Assembly: GCF_009830945.1 (NCBI RefSeq)
Contig: NZ_VWVV01000005.1
Span: 62,001-126,000, forward strand
Origin: Nocardiopsis sp. FR4
GTDB lineage: Bacteria > Actinomycetota > Actinomycetes > Streptosporangiales > Streptosporangiaceae
Reading direction: 5' to 3'
Length of the DNA stretch: 64,000 nt
Below, one piece after another: positions 1 through 8,260 of this stretch. How positions within the stretch are numbered: position 1 is the first letter of the stretch; the number at the start of each line of letters is the position of its first letter. Position numbers and translations under genes: made by a program. Below the pieces are notes generated by a model, which saw nothing but the letters and a program-made list of their open reading frames with translations, ran no database searches and was not told the DNA's origin.

Positions 1-378
1 GAAGGACTCGGCGAACTCCGGGTCCTCGGCGAGCAGGTCGTCCAGCGGCTGGAGCATGTCCTGTTCGACGTAGGGTGCGATACTGCCCGCGCCCCAGTTG
101 AAGAACACGTCGGGCTGCTGGCTGGAGCCCATCGCGGTGCGCAGGCGCTCCTCGTAGTTGTCGCCGGGGACCTCGTCGATGACGGCCTCGGTCTCGGAGT
201 CCTCGTTGAACCGTTCGACGGCGCCTTCCTGCACCACGACCAGCGTGTCCTGGTACATCCACACGTGCATGCGGTCGTCTCCGCCGCCACCTCCGCCACC
301 GCCGCCGGAACAGGCGGTGGCGGCGAGCAGGCAGAGCGCCGCTGCTCCGGCCAGGGAGCTCAGGCGGGGGGTTCTCAT
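1..378 (-). CDS. Extracellular sugar-binding lipoprotein of an ABC importer, N-terminal part
   Basis: The gene runs off the left edge, so only about 126 N-terminal residues are visible. They begin with a positively charged stretch, a hydrophobic helix and a lipobox (LLAATACS), then a long glycine run and a type 1 solute-binding fold start (MHVWMYQDTLVVVQ). This is the pattern of lipid-anchored binding proteins that deliver oligosaccharides to CUT1-type permeases. The ATG at 376-378 follows an AGAGGAG ribosome site at the usual distance. The gene is divergent from the LacI regulator starting at 527, and two TTTCGAAA palindromes lie between them, so repression by that regulator is likely. The nearby rhamnogalacturonan lyase suggests a pectin oligosaccharide ligand; that is inference. 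Confidence 0.85.
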   Translation of the reverse strand, partial: MRTPRLSSLAGAAALCLLAATACSGGGGGGGGGDDRMHVWMYQDTLVVVQEGAVERFNEDSETEAVIDEVPGDNYEERLRTAMGSSQQPDVFFNWGAGSIAPYVEQDMLQPLDDLLAEDPEFAESF

Positions 379-389
379 GGCGACTCCTC

Positions 390-418
390 TTTCGAAACTA
401 TCGGGAGGTATTTCGAAA
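390..418. promoter_or_regulatory. Paired TTTCGAAA palindromes, probable LacI-type operator
   Basis: TTTCGAAA occurs at 390-397 and again at 411-418, 21 bp apart centre to centre, which is two helical turns. The pair lies between the divergent binding-protein gene and the LacI gene, and the first copy sits 12 bp upstream of the binding-protein start codon. Both spacing and position suit an operator for the neighbouring regulator. No binding data exist here. Confidence 0.55.
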
Positions 419-526
419 TATTTGCGCCCGAATGTACGCGGCGTGACGTGGGGCGTCAATAGTCAAGTGAGAGCTGGCTCACCTCGATTGTCACAACATC
501 GCCGTGACCGCGTAGGATCAGGCACC

Positions 527-1570
527 GTGAGTGCAGACCCGACCCCCGACTCCATGCGCCCGACCGTCTCGGAGCCGGTAACGATCTCGAAAATTGCGGA
601 AGCCGCAGGCGTATCGGTGCCCACGGTCTCCAAGGTGCTCAACGGGCGGGCCGACGTGGCCAGCGAGACCCGGGCGCGTGTGGAGGAACTGATCCGCCGC
701 CACGGCTACCGGCGGCGCCGCGGCCCCGGCGGGGGCCGCTCCTCCATGATCGACCTGGTCTTTCACGAGCTCGACAGCGCCTGGGCGGTCGAGGTCATCC
801 GCGGCGTGGAGAGCGTGGCCCGCTCCGAGGGCCTCAGCGTCGTGCTCACCGAGTCCGGGGGCGCCCAGACCCCGCGCGACGACTGGGTCGACGCCGTGCT
901 CGCCCGCCAGTCCACCGCCGCGATCCTGGTCTTCTCCGACCTGGCGCCCGAACAGCGCACCCGCCTTACCGCGCGCGGCATCCCCTTCGTCGTGGTCGAC
1001 CCCGCGGGCGACCCGGGGCCCGACATGCCCTCGGTGGGCTCGGCCAACTGGAACGGCGGCCTGATCGCCACCCGCCACTTACTCGAACTCGGCCACCGGC
1101 GGATCGGGGTGATCGGCGGCCCCCGCCACGTGCTGTGCAGCAAGGCCCGCATCGACGGCTACGCCTCGGCCCTGGACTCCGCCGGTCTGAGCACCGACCC
1201 CGCCCTGGTCCGCTACGGCGACTTCCACGTGGAGAGCGGCCGCGACCGCGGCCTCGAACTGCTGCGCCTGCCCGATCCGCCCACCGCCGTCTTCGCGGGC
1301 AACGACCTACAGGCCATGGGCCTGTACGAGGCCGCCCGCGAGTCGGGGGTGCGCATCCCCGAGGACCTCAGCGTGGTCGGCTACGACGACCTGCCGGTGG
1401 CCCGGTGGATGGGTCCGCCGCTGACCACCGTGCGCCAGCCGCTCACCGAGATGGCCGAGGAGGCCACCCGGATGGCGCTCACGCTGGCCCGCGGCGGCAC
1501 CCCCGCCAACCTGCGCCTGGACCTGGCCACCGACCTGGTGGTGCGCCGCAGCAGCGCCCCGCCGCCCTGA
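527..1570 (+). CDS. LacI-family transcriptional regulator
   Basis: The protein has about 347 residues from the GTG at 527. An N-terminal LacI helix-turn-helix (TISKIAEAAGVSVPTVSKVL) and hinge (RRHGYRRRR) are followed by a periplasmic-binding-like effector domain with the usual signposts: FAGNDLQAMGLYEAARE, DLSVVGYDDLPVARW and LTTVRQPL. The open frame extends far upstream, but that part overlaps the divergent gene and reads as noncoding. An in-frame ATG at 554 is an alternative start. It probably represses the divergent sugar-uptake gene and possibly the downstream rhamnogalacturonan lyase, whose upstream region holds a second LacI-like palindrome. The effector is unknown. Confidence 0.9.
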   Translation: MSADPTPDSMRPTVSEPVTISKIAEAAGVSVPTVSKVLNGRADVASETRARVEELIRRHGYRRRRGPGGGRSSMIDLVFHELDSAWAVEVIRGVESVARSEGLSVVLTESGGAQTPRDDWVDAVLARQSTAAILVFSDLAPEQRTRLTARGIPFVVVDPAGDPGPDMPSVGSANWNGGLIATRHLLELGHRRIGVIGGPRHVLCSKARIDGYASALDSAGLSTDPALVRYGDFHVESGRDRGLELLRLPDPPTAVFAGNDLQAMGLYEAARESGVRIPEDLSVVGYDDLPVARWMGPPLTTVRQPLTEMAEEATRMALTLARGGTPANLRLDLATDLVVRRSSAPPP

Positions 1571-1618
1571 GCGCGGCCTCTTCCGGGGGGAGCTCCCGGA
1601 GCTTTGGGGGCCTTGGAT

Positions 1619-1632
1619 GGAAAGCGCTTGCC
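1619..1632. promoter_or_regulatory. LacI/cre-like operator upstream of the rhamnogalacturonan lyase
   Basis: GGAAAGCGCTTGCC is an imperfect palindrome (12 of 14 positions) around AAGCGCTT, the core found in many LacI-family operators of actinobacterial glycoside genes. It lies 41 bp before the lyase start codon, where a bound repressor would block transcription. It differs from the TTTCGAAA pair, so a different LacI protein may bind it. Confidence 0.55.
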
Positions 1633-1672
1633 TTGTAGGCTGGCCGCTCCCGCTCTACGAGGAGGCGTGTCC

Positions 1673-3964
1673 ATGCCAACCCCCCGGCGTTCCGTCCCGC
1701 GCACAAGTCCGCTGCTCGCGGGCGCGTGCGCGCTGATGATGGCGGCGAGCACCCCCGCCCTGGCCGAGCCGCGGTCCGACTCCGGAGTCCAGCTGGAACG
1801 GCTGGACCGGGGCCTGGTCGCGGTCCAGGCCCAGGAAGGCGTTTTCCTGAGCTGGCGGCTGCTGGCCTCCGAGGTCGGCGGCCACACCGACTCCGGGCTC
1901 CGGGGCCCCGCGTTCCGCGTCCACCGCGACGGCAGGGTGGTCGCCGTCGTCCGGGACAGCACCAACTTCCTGGACACCGGGGGGAACGCGGACTCCGAGT
2001 ACCGGGTCGTCCCCGTTCCCCGCGGCAGGCCCGGGGTCGGCCCCGAGGGCGAGGCCGCCGTGTGGTCCGAGGGCCACCACGACCTGCCCCTCCGCAAACC
2101 CGAGGGCGGTACCACCCCGGCCGGCGAGGACTACGGGTACACCGCCAACGACGTCAGCGTCGGCGACGTGGACGGAGACGGACAGTACGAGTTCGTGGTC
2201 AAGTGGGACCCCACCAACTCCAAGGACGTCTCCCAGAAGGGCTACACCGGCACCACCTACGTCGACACCTACACCCTGGACGGCGAGCTGCTGCACCGCA
2301 TCGACCTGGGCGTGAACGTGCGCGCGGGCGCGCACTACACCCAGTTCCTCGTCTACGACTTCGACGGCGACGGCCGCTCGGAGATCATGCTCAAGACCGC
2401 TCCGGGCACCCGAACCCTCGCCGCCGACGGCACCGCGTCGCACGTGACCATGCCCGCCGAGGACGTCGAGGCCGGCTACACCCATGACGACGACTACCGG
2501 ATGAGCTCGCAGGACTACTACGAGCACCTCGTGGAGGTCTTCCTGGGCTGGCACGGGCACCCCGAGGTCACGGCCGGGAACTGGCCCGTCACCCTGGAGG
2601 AGGCCCTGGGCGAGGAGCCGCGCTACGACTACCCTCTCACCCGCGCCGACGCCGAGGCCCTCGCCGACTTCTTCATCGACGAGTACGCCCCCGCGCGCAG
2701 TGCCCGCAACGACCTGCGCGACTTCGAGGGCTTCGTGGTCCACGGCCCCGAGTACCTCACCGTGTTCGACGGCCTGACCGGCGCCGAACTGGACACCGTC
2801 CGCTACGAGCCCGGGCGCGGCGACGACGGCCTTCTGTGGGGCGACTACGCGATGGCCCGCATCGAACCGGGCAACCGGGTGGACCGGTTCCTGGCGGGCG
2901 TGGCCTACCTGGACGGCGAGCGCCCCTCGGCGGTCTTCGCCCGCGGCTACTACACCCGCTCGGCCGTGGTGGCCTACGACTTCGACGGCGAGTCCCTCCA
3001 CAAGCGCTGGACGGCCGACAGCGGGCACGTGCCCATGGACAACCCCTTCGACGCCGCACCGCACGGGGGAGCGGGGACCGACCCCGAGACGGGCACCCTC
3101 GCCGGACAGGGCTTCCACTCCCTGGCCGCCGCCGACGTGGACGGCGACGGGCGCCAGGAGATCGTCTACGGCGCCGCGACCCTGGACGACGACGGGTCCC
3201 TGCTGTACTCCTCGCACGACCACGGGCCGCCGCAGAGCGCCGTACCGGGGGAGTACGTCAAGCTGGGCCACGGCGACGCGATGCACGTGGGCGATCTGGA
3301 CCCCGCCCGCGAGGGCCTGGAGATCTGGTCCGTGCACGAGGGCGGCCGGTACGCGCCCTACGGGTTCGCCATGCGCGACGCCGCCACCGGCGAGGTGCTC
3401 TTCGGCGGATACACCGGTGTGGACACCGGCCGCGGCATGGTCGGCGACATCGACCCCGACGTCCCGGGTCTGGAGGCGTGGTCCTCGATGCCGCCCGGCG
3501 ACGAGGTCCGGGCGGGACTGTGGAGCGCCGACGGCGACCACCTCGGCAACCGCACCCCCGGCACGAACATGAGCATCCGCTGGTCGGCGGACATGACCAC
3601 GCAGATCATCGAGGGCGCCTCGGACCCGCGGGTGCAGGACTGGACCCGCGGCACCCTGCTCACCGCCGAGGGCACCCTCACCAACAACGGGACCAAGGGC
3701 AACCCGGGCCTGGTCGCGGACGTGTTCGGCGACTGGCGCGAGGAGTTGCTGCTGCGCACCGAGGACAGCACGGCGCTGCGCATCCTCACCAGCACCGAGG
3801 TCACCGACCGCAGGCTCTACACCCTGATGCACGACCCGCAGTACCGGGTGGGCGTGGCCTGGCAGCAGACCGCGTACAACCAGCCGACCTACCCGGCCTT
3901 CCACCTGGGCTCGGACACCGACTGGGCGAGTGTCCCGGTCCCCGACGCCGTCTACCCGAGGTGA
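1673..3964 (+). CDS. Secreted rhamnogalacturonan lyase, polysaccharide lyase family 11
   Basis: The 763-residue protein starts at the ATG at 1673 behind a GAGGAGG site. A signal peptide ends near ASTPALA. The rest matches the PL11 eight-bladed propeller: an N-terminal beta domain (QLERLDRGLVAV), acidic calcium loops (DVDGDGQYEFVVKWDPTN, DFDGDGRSEIMLKTAPGT, DVDGDGRQEIVYGAATLDD) and a C-terminal blade with NQPTYPAFHLG. PL11 enzymes cut the alpha-1,4 bond between rhamnose and galacturonate in the rhamnogalacturonan I backbone by beta-elimination, here outside the cell. The length fits single-catalytic-domain members, with no added binding module. It pairs logically with the rhamnose import operon at the right end of the window. 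Confidence 0.92.
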   Translation: MPTPRRSVPRTSPLLAGACALMMAASTPALAEPRSDSGVQLERLDRGLVAVQAQEGVFLSWRLLASEVGGHTDSGLRGPAFRVHRDGRVVAVVRDSTNFLDTGGNADSEYRVVPVPRGRPGVGPEGEAAVWSEGHHDLPLRKPEGGTTPAGEDYGYTANDVSVGDVDGDGQYEFVVKWDPTNSKDVSQKGYTGTTYVDTYTLDGELLHRIDLGVNVRAGAHYTQFLVYDFDGDGRSEIMLKTAPGTRTLAADGTASHVTMPAEDVEAGYTHDDDYRMSSQDYYEHLVEVFLGWHGHPEVTAGNWPVTLEEALGEEPRYDYPLTRADAEALADFFIDEYAPARSARNDLRDFEGFVVHGPEYLTVFDGLTGAELDTVRYEPGRGDDGLLWGDYAMARIEPGNRVDRFLAGVAYLDGERPSAVFARGYYTRSAVVAYDFDGESLHKRWTADSGHVPMDNPFDAAPHGGAGTDPETGTLAGQGFHSLAAADVDGDGRQEIVYGAATLDDDGSLLYSSHDHGPPQSAVPGEYVKLGHGDAMHVGDLDPAREGLEIWSVHEGGRYAPYGFAMRDAATGEVLFGGYTGVDTGRGMVGDIDPDVPGLEAWSSMPPGDEVRAGLWSADGDHLGNRTPGTNMSIRWSADMTTQIIEGASDPRVQDWTRGTLLTAEGTLTNNGTKGNPGLVADVFGDWREELLLRTEDSTALRILTSTEVTDRRLYTLMHDPQYRVGVAWQQTAYNQPTYPAFHLGSDTDWASVPVPDAVYPR

Positions 3965-3970
3965 CCCGGC

Positions 3971-3997
3971 GGGTCCCCGGGCGGCGCCCGGGGACCC
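3971..3997. terminator. Terminator hairpin between convergent genes
   Basis: Perfect 12-bp arms GGGTCCCCGGGC and GCCCGGGGACCC surround a GGC loop, directly between the stop of the lyase (3964) and the stop of the converging VOC pseudogene (4000). No T-run follows, as is common in high-GC actinobacteria. It could serve both directions. Confidence 0.75.
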
Positions 3998-3999
3998 GT

Positions 4000-4367
4000 T
4001 CAGCCCCGGCCTGTGTCGATGACGCAGAACACGTTGCCCTCGGTGTCGGCGAGGACCACGAAGTCGGGGTCCGGCGGGTAGGAGTCCCAGGCCACCCGGC
4101 GCGCGCCCAGCGCCACCAGGCGTTCCACCTCGGCGGTCTGCTCGGCCGCGTCGCGGGCGTACAGGTCAGGTGCGCCCGGGGCCGCTCCCGCGCCGGGCTC
4201 CGGCTCACCTGGGGCGCGACACCGGGCCCGCCGCCGGGCGGGCAGAGGACGGTGAAGCGCTCGTCGACGCGGCCGTCGCGGGGAGCGTAACCGAGGGCGC
4301 GGCTCCAGAACCCGGCGGCGCGGTGGATATCCTCCACGCCCAGTACCGCCGTTCCGAAAGTCAGCAT
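4000..4367 (-). pseudogene. VOC (glyoxalase-like) family protein, disrupted by a one-base frameshift
   Basis: The reading starts at ATG 4367 with MLTFGTAVLGVEDIHRAAGFW, a typical vicinal-oxygen-chelate domain start, and runs to about RPRAHL. Near 4166-4172 the frame breaks. Reading on in another frame gives DLYARDAAEQTAEVERLVALG, then RVAWDSYPPDPDFVVLADTEG, then NVFCVIDTGRG and a stop, which completes the domain. The junction reads CACCTGACCTG where HLDL would need one more G, so a single base is missing. The gene overlaps the end of the upstream NAD-binding gene by 7 nt and was presumably co-translated with it. A real mutation or a sequencing error are both possible. Confidence 0.8.
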
Positions 4368-5251
4368 CCGTACTGTCTGGCGTCCCGCCCCCGGGCTCCC
4401 GTCCGGCGGCACGACGTCTCCCGTTCCACGACCGAGCGGAAGTCGCGCGCCCGTCGGCCGGTGACGCGCTGGACGGTGTCGGTGACGCGGTCCTCGGCGC
4501 CCCCGGCGATGGCGCGGTCCATGCCGGCGAGCATCGCGGCGAACTCGGAGGGCACGTCGGCGGTCAGGTGGTCGCGCACCTGCTCGTAGGTCAGCCGGTC
4601 GTGGGTGACGGGCCGACCGGTGACCTCGGTGAGGACGGCCGCGACGTCGTCGTGGCTCAGGGCCTGCGGCCCGGTGAGGACCAGGGCTGTGTTCGGAGCC
4701 TGCGTCCGGGTCAGGGCGTGCACGGCGACGGAGGCGATGTCCTCGGCGTCGACGAACCCGACACGGCCCTCTCCGGCCGCGGTCCGAATGACGCCCTCCG
4801 CCCTGATGGTCCGGGCGTGCGTGTGGTCGCCGGTGAAGTTCTGCATGAACCACGAGGGCCGCAGGACCGCCCACTCGGGGAACAGTCCGGGCAGGGCTTG
4901 GTGGACCCGTCCCACGGCGGGGCCCCCGGAGGGGATGGCCGACGAGCTGAGCAGGACCACGCGGTGGACCCCCGCGGCGCGGGCCTGGCGGAGGAAGGGC
5001 AGCATGGCGGACGCCGGGTCCAGGGAGCCGGGCGGCGGGACGAGGTAGGCCCGGTCCACGCCTTCGAGCGCGCCCCCGAAGGATGTGGGATCGTTCCAGT
5101 CGAACCACACGGGGGAGGCCCCCTCCACGGGGGCGGCGCGCCGGCTCGCGGCCCTGACGCGCTGGCCTGCCGCGATGAGACCGGCGGTGACGCGACTGCC
5201 GGTGGTACCGGTGGCCCCGATGACCAGGGTGGACTTCTCGGATGGGCTCAT
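4361..5251 (-). CDS. NmrA/SDR-type NAD(P)-binding protein
   Basis: The 296-residue protein begins at ATG 5251 with the Rossmann motif LVIGATGTTGSRVTAGLIAAG (GxxGxxG). LLSSSAIPSGG, a PSWFMQNF segment and FVDAEDIASVAVHAL follow, a pattern typical of NmrA-like atypical short-chain dehydrogenases such as QorB-type quinone oxidoreductases. The classical YxxxK catalytic pair is not evident, so it may sense or weakly reduce a small electrophile or quinone. It is divergent from a TetR gene, and two matching palindromes lie in the 93-bp gap, which strongly suggests direct repression. It leads an operon with the frameshifted VOC gene; such pairs often handle reactive electrophiles. Confidence 0.85.
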   Translation of the reverse strand: MSPSEKSTLVIGATGTTGSRVTAGLIAAGQRVRAASRRAAPVEGASPVWFDWNDPTSFGGALEGVDRAYLVPPPGSLDPASAMLPFLRQARAAGVHRVVLLSSSAIPSGGPAVGRVHQALPGLFPEWAVLRPSWFMQNFTGDHTHARTIRAEGVIRTAAGEGRVGFVDAEDIASVAVHALTRTQAPNTALVLTGPQALSHDDVAAVLTEVTGRPVTHDRLTYEQVRDHLTADVPSEFAAMLAGMDRAIAGGAEDRVTDTVQRVTGRRARDFRSVVERETSCRRTGARGRDARQYGC

Positions 5252-5273
5252 GGGTTTCTCCTGCCCGTACGAT

Positions 5274-5324
5274 ACGGACCGGGGGTCCGTTTTGCGTGAT
5301 CGACGATACGGACCCGTGGTCCGC
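5274..5324. promoter_or_regulatory. Two TetR operator palindromes
   Basis: ACGGACC-GGG-GGTCCGT at 5274-5290 is a perfect 7-bp inverted repeat. ACGGACC-CGT-GGTCCGC at 5308-5324 is the same site with one mismatch. Both are preceded by GAT and lie 34 bp apart, one facing the NAD-binding gene and the other close to the TetR start. This is the classic layout for a TetR protein controlling itself and its divergent target. Confidence 0.8.
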
Positions 5325-5344
5325 TTCGCAACCGGAGGAGTAGC

Positions 5345-5938
5345 ATGCCCGAACGCAAGCCACGCACGGACGCCACCCGCAACCGGGAGGCCGTCCTCGC
5401 CGCCGCCGACGCGCTCTTTGCCCGCTGCGAGAGCCCCGCGGCGGTCACCATGGCCGACATCGCGGCGGCGGCGGGCGTTGGCAAGGCGACGCTCTTCCGT
5501 GGCTTCGGCGACCGCACCGGTCTGATCCACGCCCTGTACGAGACACGTCTGGCGCCTGTCAGGCTCGCCACCGAGAACGGGCCGCCGCCGCTGGGCCCCG
5601 CCACCCCACCGCTCCAGCGCGTCCCCGCCCTCCTCGACGCCGTCCTGTGCTTCAAACTCGACAACCGCCACCTCGCCCTGGCACTGGAGGGGACCGGCGG
5701 CGACAGCCCCTACGAGACGGAGCACTACGAACAGTGGCACGGCGTGCTCCAGGCCATGCTGGAACGGATCCCCGGCCTCACCGACTGCGGTTTCACCGCT
5801 CACGTCCTGCTCGCCGCCACCCGCGCCGACCTCGTCGAGCACCTCGTCGGCCACAAGCGGATGACGCGTGAGCGGATACGGGCCCACCTGAGGGCCTTCA
5901 CCGCCAGGGTCCTGGACCCCCACTCGTCAACGGCATGA
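5345..5938 (+). CDS. TetR-family transcriptional regulator
   Basis: The 197-residue protein starts at ATG 5345 right after GGAGGAG. The DNA-binding domain spans roughly residues 8-55, with VTMADIAAAAGVGKATLFRGFGDR as the helix-turn-helix and its following helix. The variable C-terminal half (about residues 70-190) would bind the inducer. The last helix carries LVEHLVGHKRMTRERIRAHL, common in a TetR group that controls divergent SDR or NmrA genes. The divergent partner and the twin operators in the gap indicate autoregulation plus control of the NAD-binding/VOC pair. The inducer cannot be read from sequence. Confidence 0.9.
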   Translation: MPERKPRTDATRNREAVLAAADALFARCESPAAVTMADIAAAAGVGKATLFRGFGDRTGLIHALYETRLAPVRLATENGPPPLGPATPPLQRVPALLDAVLCFKLDNRHLALALEGTGGDSPYETEHYEQWHGVLQAMLERIPGLTDCGFTAHVLLAATRADLVEHLVGHKRMTRERIRAHLRAFTARVLDPHSSTA

Positions 5939-6054
5939 GGTCCGGTCACTCCGCCGGGGGGCGCACCCCCGTCCGGCGGTGGTGCGACCACGCCCCCGGT
6001 TCCGCCCGTTCGCACGCCCGACGGCGCGCGGAGGCGCGGCCTACCGTCGAGGGC

Positions 6055-6681
6055 ATGACGACATCCCTCCGCACCGCGCTCGTGTGCGCCGTCCCCCTCC
6101 TGCTCGCCGCCGTGGGCCTGCTGCACCCCCACCACCTCACCGAGGGCACCGCCGACCTGTGGACCTGGATCCACATCGGCCTGCTGCCGGTCTTCCCCCT
6201 GCTCACCGTCGGCCTGCTCCTGCCCGTGTGGGGGCGCCCCGGCCGCGACGCCTCCGGCCCGGCCGTGGTCCTCGTCTGGATCTGCTCCTTCGTCTACGCG
6301 GTCTTCTACACCGCGCTGGACACCATCGCGGGCATCGCCACCGGCGCCCTGGTGCGGGCGGTCGAGGGCGACCACGAGCCGCTCGTCCGCCCGCTGTACG
6401 GCATCGGCAACGAACTCGGCTACGTCGGCACCTACGCCCTCCTGCTCGGCGTCCTGGCCCTGGGCGCAGCCCTCTACCTGAGGCACGGGCCGCATACGCT
6501 CTACGGTTCGGCCGTGCTGCTGGCCTCGGCGGTGTCCTTCCTGGACAGCCACATCTACTGGCCGCGCGGGGGGATCACCATGCTCGGCTTCGCCGCGGGC
6601 TTCGCCCTGCTCGTGTGGGCGGTGGACCGCCGCTCCCGGGTGCCCGCCGCTCAGGACCCCGGCTCCGCGGCGCGTGCGTAG
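6055..6681 (+). CDS. Multi-pass membrane protein of unknown function
   Basis: The 208-residue protein from ATG 6055 shows about six hydrophobic segments: ALVCAVPLLLAAVGL, IHIGLLPVFPLLTVGLLLPVW, VVLVWICSFVYAVFYTALD, YVGTYALLLGVLALGAALYL, AVLLASAVSFL and MLGFAAGFALLVWAV. Short charged loops such as RAVEGDHEPLVRPLYGIGNELG separate them. I do not recognise a family with confidence. The ATG fits better than upstream in-frame options because the hydrophobic core begins directly after it. The 3' end overlaps the end of the converging antiporter gene by 31 bp, so the two transcripts are antisense there. Confidence 0.75.
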   Translation: MTTSLRTALVCAVPLLLAAVGLLHPHHLTEGTADLWTWIHIGLLPVFPLLTVGLLLPVWGRPGRDASGPAVVLVWICSFVYAVFYTALDTIAGIATGALVRAVEGDHEPLVRPLYGIGNELGYVGTYALLLGVLALGAALYLRHGPHTLYGSAVLLASAVSFLDSHIYWPRGGITMLGFAAGFALLVWAVDRRSRVPAAQDPGSAARA

Positions 6682-7862
6682 AGCCGCCGGAAGGGCGAGG
6701 AGGTGACTCCGTGCGCCACCACGCTCGCCGCCACCGCCAGACTCACCGCGGCGAACAGGCGCGGATCGCGCACACCCTCGTGGGCGGAGTGCGCCGCGTA
6801 GAACAGGGCGCTGACCCCCATCGGGCCGAACCAGCCGAGGAAGGCGCCGCCGCGCGGCCGCAGGCCCAGGGGGCGGGTGAACGCCGCGGCCAGGGGCGGG
6901 CGGCGCAGCAGCAGGACGGCGAGCGCGAAGGCGGGCGCGGCCCACCCGAAGGCGACCCACTCCTCCCAGGGCAGGGTCGCGCCCAGCAGGACGAACACGG
7001 GCAGGGCCAGGTAGCGGTTGACCGCCTCGTCGACGTTCTGCTGGGGGGTGCGCTCCCCCTTGGCGACCGTCGCGTTGTAGGCCACCCCCGCCGTGAAGAC
7101 GGCGAGCACCCCGCCCGCGCCGATCAGCCGCGCCGCACCGAGCACGGACACGGCGAGGAGCAGGGTGAACAGCAGGGAGGGCCCCTCCTCCAGTTCCCGC
7201 TCGCGGGTGGCCGCCTCCATGGCCTTGCCCGCCGCCGCGCCCAGGACCGCGCCCAGGGCCACGCCGCCCAGCACCTCCCACAGGATGCGCCCCACCGCGT
7301 CACCGGGTCCCGTGAGCGGCAGCGCGACGGCCACCGCGATCCCGACCAGGGGCAGGGCGAGCCCGTCGTTGGCCCCGCTCTCCCCGGTGAGCAGCGCCCG
7401 CACGCGTTCGGGCAGGTCGCGCTGGGCGGGCTTGCCGGTCACCACCGACGCGGCCAGCACCGGGTCCGTGGGGCACAGGCAGGCGCCCACCACCGCCGCC
7501 AGGGCCAGGGGCAGGCCCAGCAGGAGGGCGGCGGCGCCGCTCACCGCGGCCGCCAGCGGCATGACCACGCACAACAGGAGTACGAACTGGGGCACCAGCG
7601 CGCGCAGGTGGGTCGCGGGGAAGCGCAGGGCCGCCGTCATCACCGAGGCCGCCAGGAGGATGCGTGTGCCCTCCAACAGGAGGGAGTCGCGTGTGTCGAC
7701 CGACATCGGGAGCAGGTCGAGGGCGAGGGGGCCCAGGGCCACGCCGAGCAGGAGGGCCACGAGCGGTTCGCTCAGCGGCAGGGTCCGGGTCCGGTTGCTG
7801 AACAGCGCCAGGAGCACGCTGAGAATGCCGATGGCCGCGTAGGCCAGGTGGAGGGAGTTCAT
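6651..7862 (-). CDS. Cation:proton antiporter (CPA family)
   Basis: The 403-residue protein starts at ATG 7862 after GGAGG. About eleven to twelve hydrophobic helices are visible. The conserved exchanger stretch ACLCPTDPVLAASVV followed by LTGESGANDGLALPLV carries the paired acidic residues of the Na+/H+ exchanger ion pathway (TDP and the ND of SGANDG). PRGGAFLGWFGPMGVSALFY near the end is the usual last-helix motif. It would exchange monovalent cations for protons at the membrane. The family normally has a cytoplasmic tail in larger members; this one has only a short tail. The gene stands alone on its strand, with about 400 bp of noncoding sequence upstream. Confidence 0.88.
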   Translation of the reverse strand: MNSLHLAYAAIGILSVLLALFSNRTRTLPLSEPLVALLLGVALGPLALDLLPMSVDTRDSLLLEGTRILLAASVMTAALRFPATHLRALVPQFVLLLCVVMPLAAAVSGAAALLLGLPLALAAVVGACLCPTDPVLAASVVTGKPAQRDLPERVRALLTGESGANDGLALPLVGIAVAVALPLTGPGDAVGRILWEVLGGVALGAVLGAAAGKAMEAATRERELEEGPSLLFTLLLAVSVLGAARLIGAGGVLAVFTAGVAYNATVAKGERTPQQNVDEAVNRYLALPVFVLLGATLPWEEWVAFGWAAPAFALAVLLLRRPPLAAAFTRPLGLRPRGGAFLGWFGPMGVSALFYAAHSAHEGVRDPRLFAAVSLAVAASVVAHGVTSSPFRRLYARAAEPGS

Positions 7863-8260
7863 GGCGGGTCCGCCTCCGCTGCCTCGGGTCCGTTGGGTCC
7901 GTCGGAGCAGGGTAGTCTTCCCGGCTTCGGCCGTCCCGTAGGCCGCCCGGCGGGCCGCGAACGGAGCCGGCTCAGGACCCGCCGACGGAGCCGCGCCGGC
8001 GGAGGAACCGTCCGGCCGGGCCGCTCTCTCCTCCGGCCCGGCGGGAGCGGGGCACCCGTCGCCGGGAACGCCCTGAGCTGCGGGAAGGCGCCATTCGGTG
8101 GTTTTTCCGTTTCGTCGGGAATCTTCCGCCGAGAAGACCGCGCGTCGCTTTCCCCGGAGAGCGCGTCCCACGTGTGACACTCCTCTCTCCGCGTCGGGAG
8201 GGCCGCCCCGCGGTCTCCGGTGCCGGGTTGGAACCAGCGGTGGCCTCCGCCGTCCCGCCC
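7863..8260. other. Intergenic region of about 400 bp without a gene
   Basis: This stretch separates the start of the antiporter (7862) from the stop of the zinc ATPase (8261), both on the minus strand. Open frames here are shadows with no ribosome site or family signal. It should hold the antiporter promoter, but I cannot pick convincing boxes. Confidence 0.6.

Noticed and set aside
467..482. GTGAG-N6-CTCAC inverted repeat before the LacI gene
   Set aside because: The arms are only 5 bp and it does not recur near other sugar genes, while the TTTCGAAA pair is better supported.
158..526. N-terminal extension of the LacI regulator from an upstream ATG
   Set aside because: The extension overlaps the divergent lipoprotein gene, and its translation (poly-Pro and Ser-rich) is the antisense of that gene's glycine run.
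1655..3904. Long antisense open frame of 749 codons opposite the rhamnogalacturonan lyase
   Set aside because: It is a codon-bias shadow of a GC-rich gene: repetitive Val/Gly/His-rich translation, no ribosome site, and the sense strand is a clear PL11 enzyme.
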